DNA of 57,357 nt from an uncultured Erysipelotrichaceae bacterium. Lineage in GTDB: Bacteria > Bacillota_I > Bacilli_A > RF39 > UBA660. The notes below the pieces were generated by a model. That model saw nothing but the letters and a program-made list of their open reading frames with translations, had not been told where the DNA came from and made no database searches. Positions 51,035 to 57,357 of the stretch are shown here, one piece after another. Numbering within the stretch: position 1 is the stretch's first letter; each line of letters starts with the position of its first letter. A program made the translations under genes and the position numbers. The DNA is taken from positions 1 to 57,357 of the forward strand of contig CACYFN010000008.1 in NCBI GenBank assembly GCA_902773675.1. Direction: 5' to 3'.

Positions 51035-52396
51035 ATGGAAGAAGAAGTAAAAAAAGAAGAAGTAAAAGAAATTAAAAAATCTTCTAAGAAAGAAGAATTA
51101 AAAAAAGATATGGAAAAAGAAGAAGTTGTAGAAGAAATCTCAGATACTAAAGAAAATATTGAATCTGAGACAAATGAAGATGTTAGTGTTTCTAATGTAG
51201 AAGTAAAAAATAAAAAAAAGAAGGGTAAAGCTAAAAAGATTATAATAATAATTATTTTATTACTGGCTATTATTATTTTTATATGGTGGTGGTTTAATAG
51301 AAAGTTTGATTTTACTTTTAAATATAATAATGGAGAAGAAAACTATACTGTTAAAGTTAAATTTTTAAATAAAGTTAAAGATGAAGATATTAAAAGAGAT
51401 ATTACGTTAGCTAATCATACTTTTATAGATTATTTCGAAACATATTATTTAGATGGAAAAAGTATTGAAAAAATAAAGGGAAATCCAGGTTTAGAGAGTT
51501 CTATAAATGATGATAAGAATAAATGTATAGCTATTAATCCTTATGATTTTAAAAAGAAGAGAATTACTAAGGATACTACTGTTGAAGCTTTTTGGAGTGG
51601 AATAATTTTTTATATTGATCCAACTGTTAAGGAAATATATGTAGGGGAATCATTTAATATATCTGTTACACTTTCTGGAACTAGTGATACTAAAGTTAAT
51701 TGGTTAAGTGAAAACGAAGATATTGCAACTGTTGATGAATCTGGACATGTTATTGGTAAAAAAGAAGGAAAAACAACTATAGTAGTTGAAAGTAATGGTA
51801 TTAAGAAAACTTGTGATGTTACTGTTATTACAAAAGAACAACCTAAGCAAGAAAAAAAACCTGTAGAAAAGCCAGTAGAACAACCAAAAGAAGAGGTAAA
51901 AGATAATGGTACTATAAGTTTAAGTGCTAATGATCAATGTATTATTGGAAGAGATTCTGTTACTGTTACTGCTAATGTTAGTAATGCTTTGGATGATACT
52001 ATTAATTGGAGTAGTTTAAAATGTTTTGATATTAATAAAGTATCAAATAATCAAGTTACTATATCACGTACTAGTCGAGGTACAATGTGTAGGGAAATAG
52101 AAGAATTGAATCCTACTATTATTGCTACATTAAATAATGGTAATTCTGATTCAAAAACATTTAATTATGAATTTACACTTGGAGTTACTGTTTATGATGG
52201 TAATAAGGAAATACAACCTAATGCTAGTGGTATATATAAAGGAAATAATATTAAAATAGTTACAAATCAATCTGCTATTTTTTCGGCTGTTAGTACATTT
52301 GATGATACAAATACGATTATTGGATCAACAGATAATTCAGTTAGTTTAAAAGATTATTCACGATCAAAAGTTGTTATTCGTACAACTTGTGGTTAG
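51035..52396 (+). CDS. Single-pass membrane protein with BIG2 (Ig-like) domain
   Basis: A 453-residue protein. Residues 1-70 are highly charged Lys/Glu-rich, cytoplasmic; a membrane helix IIIIIILLLAIIIFIWWWF follows (about residues 72-90). The ectodomain holds YNNGEENYTVKVKFLNKV and a bacterial Ig-like BIG2 domain (VKEIYVGESFNISVTLSGTSDT, VNWLSENEDIATVDESGHVIG, KKEGKTTIVV). A Pro/Lys/Glu linker leads to a second beta domain (SLSANDQCIIGRDSVTVTANV). Function unknown. ATG 51035 follows AAAGGAG. Confidence 0.65.
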   Translation: MEEEVKKEEVKEIKKSSKKEELKKDMEKEEVVEEISDTKENIESETNEDVSVSNVEVKNKKKKGKAKKIIIIIILLLAIIIFIWWWFNRKFDFTFKYNNGEENYTVKVKFLNKVKDEDIKRDITLANHTFIDYFETYYLDGKSIEKIKGNPGLESSINDDKNKCIAINPYDFKKKRITKDTTVEAFWSGIIFYIDPTVKEIYVGESFNISVTLSGTSDTKVNWLSENEDIATVDESGHVIGKKEGKTTIVVESNGIKKTCDVTVITKEQPKQEKKPVEKPVEQPKEEVKDNGTISLSANDQCIIGRDSVTVTANVSNALDDTINWSSLKCFDINKVSNNQVTISRTSRGTMCREIEELNPTIIATLNNGNSDSKTFNYEFTLGVTVYDGNKEIQPNASGIYKGNNIKIVTNQSAIFSAVSTFDDTNTIIGSTDNSVSLKDYSRSKVVIRTTCG

Positions 52397-52441
52397 TTTA
52401 AAATTATTTATACAGAAGAAGCAATTAATTAGGAGTGTGTT

Positions 52442-53503
52442 ATGAAAAAATATTTATTAAGTTTAATTATTTTATTATTAATTATTACGGGATGTGATAA
52501 AAGTAATAATAAGATTACAAATGTAGTTAAGAAAAAAGATGAAGTTAAGATAGTTCAAAGTGAAAATAAAAAAATTGAATATGAAGATTATGATAATGGA
52601 CTTGTTAATTTAAAGATACCTAAAGGATGGAAAGTAGATGTTGCACCTACAGATTATATTCATTATTCATTTAAGGTTTATAATCCTAATAATCCTAATT
52701 ATGTATTCTTATTTGGCTTAAAGCAAGAAGGATTTTTAAAGAGTGAAAAGGCTAGAAGTACATATGCTAAATTATATCCTGATGCAATGTTTTCTAAGTT
52801 AGCTCCAATTGATCCTCAAACTACGGAAGCATTTTATAAAGTATGGAATGATAATGTTAAACTAAGTAATGAAACAGAACTAAAACAAGAATATTTTCCT
52901 TATTTAAATGAATTTACTGTTCTTGATAATTTAGGTAAGTCAGATCTTGGTGGTGATATTTTAAGAGCTACTTTTAAAGATAATAGTGGTAATTTAAATC
53001 AAGGTTTATTTACTGCTACTGTTATGTCTACTGGTTCTTATTATATAAATACTGATATATTTAATTTATTTAGTGAAAAAGTAGATGTATGGCCATTAAA
53101 TGTGTATAATATTATTTTTATGGCTGCACCAGATTCTGAATTTATTAATTATGAGGAAGTTTTAGATTACTGTATTAGTACTATTACTTTTAGTGATAAG
53201 TTTATGAGTGGATTTAATACTGAGGAGCAAACATTAGTATCTACTATTAAGGCTAATCAACAAGTATATGATTCTATTTCTGATATGATTATGGATTCAT
53301 GGGAGAAACGTAATAATTCTTATGATATTATAAGTCAAAAACAAAGTGATGCTACTTTAGGATATGAAAGAGTATACGATACTGAAACAGGTGATATTTA
53401 TAAGGCTTATAATGGATTTACTGATGATTATCATGGAGATAGATATCAAACTATAACAGATGATATGTATACTCAATCTATTAGTGGATATATAGAAAAA
53501 TAA
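52442..53503 (+). CDS. Lipoprotein
   Basis: A 353-residue protein with signal peptide and lipobox ITGCD (Cys18). After a Lys/Asn linker the mature region contains VNLKIPKGWKVDVAPTDYIHYSFKVYNPNNPNY (a beta domain like those of PsbP/'K(I)P.GW' lipoproteins) and a C-terminal region FMAAPDSEFINYEEVLDYCISTITFSDKF, then SMIMDSWEKRNNSYDIISQKQSD-like and YNGFTDDYHGDRYQ. The latter pattern is typical of lipoproteins that end in a 'D...WE.R....D.....SD...GYERVYD' motif. The function of these is unknown. Confidence 0.6.
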   Translation: MKKYLLSLIILLLIITGCDKSNNKITNVVKKKDEVKIVQSENKKIEYEDYDNGLVNLKIPKGWKVDVAPTDYIHYSFKVYNPNNPNYVFLFGLKQEGFLKSEKARSTYAKLYPDAMFSKLAPIDPQTTEAFYKVWNDNVKLSNETELKQEYFPYLNEFTVLDNLGKSDLGGDILRATFKDNSGNLNQGLFTATVMSTGSYYINTDIFNLFSEKVDVWPLNVYNIIFMAAPDSEFINYEEVLDYCISTITFSDKFMSGFNTEEQTLVSTIKANQQVYDSISDMIMDSWEKRNNSYDIISQKQSDATLGYERVYDTETGDIYKAYNGFTDDYHGDRYQTITDDMYTQSISGYIEK

Positions 53504-53525
53504 ATACCTTTTTAGGTATTTTTTT
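53503..53525. terminator. Bidirectional terminator between converging genes
   Basis: AATACCT (53503-53509) pairs with AGGTATT (53514-53520) across TTTT, with a T run after it. It overlaps the start of the stop-codon region of the spoIID-like gene. Confidence 0.8.
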
Positions 53526-54837
53526 CTATGGTTACTCCTTGATAAAAATATTTAATTATACTTTCATAATTATATCCATTATTAGCCATTCCATTTGCTC
53601 CATATTGACTAACTCCAACTCCATGACCATATCCATATGTTATAAATTCTAATCCAGAATCAGTTATAAATATATCAAAATCTGCTGATCTCAAATTAAG
53701 TATATTTCTAAGTTCTATACCTGTATAAGTTAAATTATTAATACTTATTGATATTATTCTATGACTATTATTTCTAAGAATATTATATATTTCTACATTA
53801 TTATCTATATTCATATTTAGTTTGTTATTTAGTTCTTCATATGAGATTATTGTACTTTTTTGATAATTTCTGGTATTTATATCATAACTACATTCAACAC
53901 TTTTTAAATATGGTATATTATATCCCCATACTTCATGAGCGTCTTCAGTAAATCCATTACTATTTGCAAAATAAACAGCATCCACTAGATCATTATTATA
54001 AGTAATAATCATTCCTTCTGTACTATTAACTGCTTCTTTAATTTTATTGTAGTACTTATTAAAATCAGTTCCCCATTTATTATGCATTTCTTCATTATCA
54101 ATATATACTTGTGTATCTACTGTATCAGTAAGTATTTTATTTCTACTAATTGATTTTAATGCATATGTTCTAGCTATTATAGCTTGTACTTTTAAGGCTT
54201 CAATATTAAAAGATGCTGGCATTTCTCCAGCTACTACTCCTATTAAGTATTCTTCTAATTCTATATTTAATATTTCACCGCTTTTTTTATATATAGTAAC
54301 TACTTTTTTATTGTCTTCTATATTATCTATTTCACTAGTTACATTTTCTTCTTGTGTTATTTCATTATTATTGTTATTTTGTTGATTTATATTATCATTT
54401 ATGATATTTGTATTAGTATCTGTTTCAATGATATTATCTATATTTTTTGATATTTTATTAGTATTTGTTTCAATGATATTATCAGTATTGTTTAATAATT
54501 CATTATTAATATTTGTATTTGTATTTATAATGTAGTTATCAAATCCGTTAAAATCATTTAATATTAATGTTTGAACATATTTATTATTATTTATATTATT
54601 ATAATTAGTGTTTTTATTAATACTTATGTTATTTAGTAAAATGGTACCTATTATAATACCACTAGCTATTAATATTATTTTATGTCCTTTAAAATTTAAA
54701 TATTTATTATTTAATATTTTTTTTAGTTCTTTTAAAAAATATTTTTTATTTAATCCTGCAAATTCGTAGTTATAGTTTAAGTAGATATATAATACTTGTT
54801 CATTATTTTCATGTTTAATATTATAGTTTTCAATCAT
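53512..54837 (-). CDS. SpoIID/LytB-domain protein
   Basis: A 441-residue protein. Residues 1-50 are cytoplasmic, one membrane helix follows (HKIILIASGIIIGTILLN, about residues 52-69), then an Asn/Thr low-complexity linker to about residue 185. The SpoIID domain follows: LEEYLIGVVAGEMPASFNIEALKVQAIIARTYAL with the catalytic Glu in GEMPA, ANSNGFTEDAHEVWG, and the end GYGHGVGVSQYGANGMANNGYNYESIIKYFYQG. SpoIID is a lytic transglycosylase that removes stem-free glycan strands during engulfment. Here it probably remodels the wall. No SpoIIP or other sporulation gene is near. Confidence 0.85.
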   Translation of the reverse strand: MIENYNIKHENNEQVLYIYLNYNYEFAGLNKKYFLKELKKILNNKYLNFKGHKIILIASGIIIGTILLNNISINKNTNYNNINNNKYVQTLILNDFNGFDNYIINTNTNINNELLNNTDNIIETNTNKISKNIDNIIETDTNTNIINDNINQQNNNNNEITQEENVTSEIDNIEDNKKVVTIYKKSGEILNIELEEYLIGVVAGEMPASFNIEALKVQAIIARTYALKSISRNKILTDTVDTQVYIDNEEMHNKWGTDFNKYYNKIKEAVNSTEGMIITYNNDLVDAVYFANSNGFTEDAHEVWGYNIPYLKSVECSYDINTRNYQKSTIISYEELNNKLNMNIDNNVEIYNILRNNSHRIISISINNLTYTGIELRNILNLRSADFDIFITDSGLEFITYGYGHGVGVSQYGANGMANNGYNYESIIKYFYQGVTIEKNT

Positions 54838-54919
54838 AGAATCACCATTAATATATTTAACTAGTATTTACTTTATATGTATAAAAATGTAAATAAATTA
54901 AAAAAATAATAATTTTTTA

Positions 54920-54947
54920 TTCACTTATTTTATTTATATTGTATAAT
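54920..54947 (+). promoter_or_regulatory. Promoter for the large fused surface protein
   Basis: TTCACT (54920-54925), a 16-nt spacer, TATAAT (54942-54947), then AAGGAGG and ATG 54973. Confidence 0.6.
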
Positions 54948-54972
54948 TAATAAAAATAAGGAGGATTAGTGT

Positions 54973-57357
54973 ATGAAGAAATTTTTTAGTTTTATTATAT
55001 TATTATTTACTATTTTTGTCGGTTTAGATGTTGTTAAGGCAGATGGTAATATTGAGATAACTGATGTTTCGTTAATAGATAAATCAAATGATACTATTTT
55101 TAATGTTTCTAGTTTTGAAGGCTTAAATTTAAATATTAATGCTACTATTTATAATGTTAATGATTTTTTTAAGTATAAAATTACATTAAAAAATAATACT
55201 GATGAAAATTTGGTAATTGAAGATATTACTGATAATAATGAAATTGAATTTATTAATAATTCATATTCTTTTTCTCAATCTGACTTTAAGGTTGGAGAGA
55301 GTGTTGAAGTAGTAGTAACTACTAAATATGTTAAAGAGATTACTAGATATAAAGAAAATTATAATAATAATTTAATTATTATTATTAATTATACTAATGG
55401 AGAAAGTACTACTATAGTTAATGATAATAATCAAGTAACGGATAATTCAGATAAATTAAATGATTCTGATGATTTAAAATTAGATAAGAAAGATAGTTTG
55501 AATAATTCTAATAATCCTAAGACATTAGATGATGTTTTTAATTATATTATTATTTTTACTATTTGCTTGGTTTTATTAATTATTCTTGTTGTAAAGAATA
55601 AAAAGATAAGATATATTTGTTTATTTTTTGTATTATTTTTATCTATTTATAATATTAAAGCTATAGATGTTACTATTAAAGTAAATAATAATCTAAATTT
55701 GGAATTATATGGTTCAAAATATAATTTGGTTGAGAAAATTTTGAGCAAGAAAAATGATTCAGAAGTTAATTATAATAATGGTAATAAGAAAGAAGTATTT
55801 ACTTTTAATCATGCTAAAACAGATCAAACTGAAGCACTTACTGATTATAGATATATTGGAAAAGATAATAATAATTATGTTTATTTTAATTGTTCTGATG
55901 AATTAGATCCTAGTACGTGTGAAATATGGAAAATAATAGGGGTATTTAGTGTTGATGATGGAAATGGTGTATTTGAACAAAGAGCCAAAATTGTTAGATT
56001 AAATGCATTTAATGATTATATGCCATGGAATACTGGAGAAACTAATGATTGGGCTACTGCAAGCTTAAATAAATTTTTAAATGGTGATTATTATAATAGA
56101 AGTGGTGATGCTTCTGATTATGGATTAAAAGAATCGGCACGTGAAATGATTGATGATGCAGTTTTCTATTTAGGTGGTACTAAGCTTGATTATGATACAA
56201 CAACATTAGGAAGTGTTGAAGAAATGTATGCTTGGGAGAGAGGTAATAAAGTATATACTAAAGAATCATACTGTGAGCATTCTTCTGCATATATTTGTTA
56301 TCCATCATATTGTAATAGCGATTCTTATAAAACATTGTGTAATTATTATAATGCAGCTAAAAATTCAATAGGAAAAGTAGGATTATTGTATCCAAGTGAT
56401 GCTTTTATGATTTATGGTAAAGGTGTTAATGATGAATGTTTTGATAATCCTTATGGATGTTTTAAGGATGGATATAATAATTCAATTTTAAATGATGAAT
56501 GGTTAAGAGATGGTTTTTTTATAAGTCCTCTCACTAATCGTCCTGATGAGGTTTTTTATGGTAATTACAGTTATTTAAATTATACTTATTCATATATGTA
56601 TTGTGCATATGGACCAGGATGTTCAGAAGTTAGGAAAAGAGTTTATCCAACAGTTTATTTAAAACCTGATGTATTTACTATAGGTGGTACAGGTAGTTTA
56701 GATAATCCATATCAACTTTTATATGGTGATGAATATGTTTCTTCAAATTATGTTTATTTTGAAAAACCTAATGAATGGGCTAATCCTTATGCATATTTAA
56801 CTGGTGATTATGAAAATAATTGGCCTGGTATTAAATTAAGTCAAGTTACTGGTAATATTTATTCATTTAGAATAAAAAATAGTATGATTCCTGAAGAAAA
56901 AAATATAGATGAACTAAATTTACAAATTCAATTTAATAATGGAGGAAGTACATATAATTCTGATAGTAAATATAAATATAAATTAAGTAAAGTTAACTTT
57001 GATGGGGTTAATAAAGTTTATAAAGTTACAGAAGGAAGTACTACTACAGATGAACAATCTATTGGTTTTTGGTATGATTATGAAAATAAAGAAGTATTAG
57101 GTAGAATTTACTTTAATGTACCTTCTACTTGGAATTATCCACATGCTTACCTTTATAGAAATAGCGATAACTTAGAACCATTTGGTAATTGGCCAGGAAT
57201 TGAACTTACAAAATATAAAGATAATACATATTATTTTGAAGTAACTAGTGATATGATAGATGATGATATAACTAATTATAGTGTTGTATTTAATAATGGA
57301 GGAAGTTATTATAATCAAAGTGATGCATCAAAGAAATATAAGTTAAGTGATGTAGAA
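54973..57357 (+). CDS. Large fused surface protein with internal anchor-like segment and CBM26-like starch-binding modules (3' end outside window)
   Basis: The frame is open for 795 codons to the window edge. Residues 1-23 are a signal peptide (KKFFSFIILLFTIFVGLDVVKA). An ectodomain follows to about residue 175, then NPKTLDDVFN with a membrane helix and VVKNKKIRY, which copies a C-terminal wall-anchor signal. At once a second signal-peptide-like helix follows (YICLFFVLFLSIYNIKA), and a long second ectodomain: a Cys-containing domain with WNTGETNDWATASLNKFLNG and VYPTVYLKPDVF. Two carbohydrate-binding modules end it (VYFEKPNEWANPYAYLTGDYE / NNWPGIKL and IYFNVPSTWNYPHAYLYRNS / GNWPGIELT), of the CBM25/26 starch-binding type. 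It reads as a fusion of two secreted proteins and probably binds alpha-glucan at the cell surface. Confidence 0.65.
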   Translation, partial: MKKFFSFIILLFTIFVGLDVVKADGNIEITDVSLIDKSNDTIFNVSSFEGLNLNINATIYNVNDFFKYKITLKNNTDENLVIEDITDNNEIEFINNSYSFSQSDFKVGESVEVVVTTKYVKEITRYKENYNNNLIIIINYTNGESTTIVNDNNQVTDNSDKLNDSDDLKLDKKDSLNNSNNPKTLDDVFNYIIIFTICLVLLIILVVKNKKIRYICLFFVLFLSIYNIKAIDVTIKVNNNLNLELYGSKYNLVEKILSKKNDSEVNYNNGNKKEVFTFNHAKTDQTEALTDYRYIGKDNNNYVYFNCSDELDPSTCEIWKIIGVFSVDDGNGVFEQRAKIVRLNAFNDYMPWNTGETNDWATASLNKFLNGDYYNRSGDASDYGLKESAREMIDDAVFYLGGTKLDYDTTTLGSVEEMYAWERGNKVYTKESYCEHSSAYICYPSYCNSDSYKTLCNYYNAAKNSIGKVGLLYPSDAFMIYGKGVNDECFDNPYGCFKDGYNNSILNDEWLRDGFFISPLTNRPDEVFYGNYSYLNYTYSYMYCAYGPGCSEVRKRVYPTVYLKPDVFTIGGTGSLDNPYQLLYGDEYVSSNYVYFEKPNEWANPYAYLTGDYENNWPGIKLSQVTGNIYSFRIKNSMIPEEKNIDELNLQIQFNNGGSTYNSDSKYKYKLSKVNFDGVNKVYKVTEGSTTTDEQSIGFWYDYENKEVLGRIYFNVPSTWNYPHAYLYRNSDNLEPFGNWPGIELTKYKDNTYYFEVTSDMIDDDITNYSVVFNNGGSYYNQSDASKKYKLSDVE

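Noticed and set aside
1-57357. TGA read as tryptophan (Mycoplasma/Spiroplasma code)
   Set aside because: Tryptophan is encoded by TGG throughout, no in-frame TGA interrupts conserved genes, and TGA serves as the stop of several genes, for example at 49601 and 45325.

Overview
The window is very AT-rich (roughly a quarter G+C by eye) and uses the standard code with TGA as a stop. It carries a core Firmicutes gene set: rbgA, mrnC, rlmB, a SigH-like sigma factor, ezrA, pgi, topA, yceD-rpmF, rnjA, ffh and priA. Together with lipoproteins, a SpoIID-like protein and wall-anchor-like proteins, this points to a walled, low-GC Bacilli-type bacterium, probably an uncultured gut lineage of the RF39/Erysipelotrichia kind (the lineage is inference). 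All but three of the recognised genes lie on the + strand.

Layout. 1-6315: the tail of an Rpn-type nuclease, an ABC exporter permease, a zinc-ribbon protein, an LTA-synthase-like enzyme and a secreted protein with an NPKTLD wall-anchor-like tail. 6389-9556: a compact run of small enzymes (HD, DHH, HAD, a nucleoside-transferase-like fold, ASCH) and an XRE regulator. 9582-13788: an eroded accessory zone with a dinD pseudogene, a rhuM fragment, a GIY-YIG nuclease, a kinase and a methyltransferase. 13793-22521: an ordered array of seven gene cassettes, each opened by a related repeat of about 200-260 bp. 22528-28895: the conserved block rbgA-mrnC-unknown-rlmB-sigH-ezrA-pgi. 28906-34334: unknown and surface proteins plus an acyl-CoA dehydratase activase-type pair. 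34425-37154: topA-yceD-rpmF. 37221-41459: surface and membrane proteins. 41490-47542: rnjA (minus strand) divergent from ffh, then priA. 47573-57357: aquaporin, lipoproteins, a SpoIID-like protein (minus strand) and a large fused surface protein that runs off the end.

The most interesting feature is the cassette array. Each repeat begins with a short copy of the 5' end of rbgA, usually with its own ribosome binding site and ATG. The encoded peptide is MNENKTNINWL, against the true RbgA start that contains KTNINWYPGHM. The array ends exactly at the real rbgA start. This suggests that cassettes have repeatedly integrated at the conserved INWYPGHM-coding site, each restoring a start for rbgA and leaving the displaced start behind as a scar. 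Within each repeat two sub-repeats of about 25 bp, 110-190 bp apart, resemble each other more than the copies in most other cassettes, and a hairpin next to the second copy is kept with different stem sequences. Cargo includes RhuM, a degenerate FtsZ-like fusion, a queuosine-salvage-type hydrolase, a GNAT acetyltransferase, a radical SAM protein with a DUF5680 protein (both broken by perfect tandem duplications), an all-alpha dUTPase and a P-loop kinase. No recombinase gene is visible here, so any integrase must act from elsewhere.
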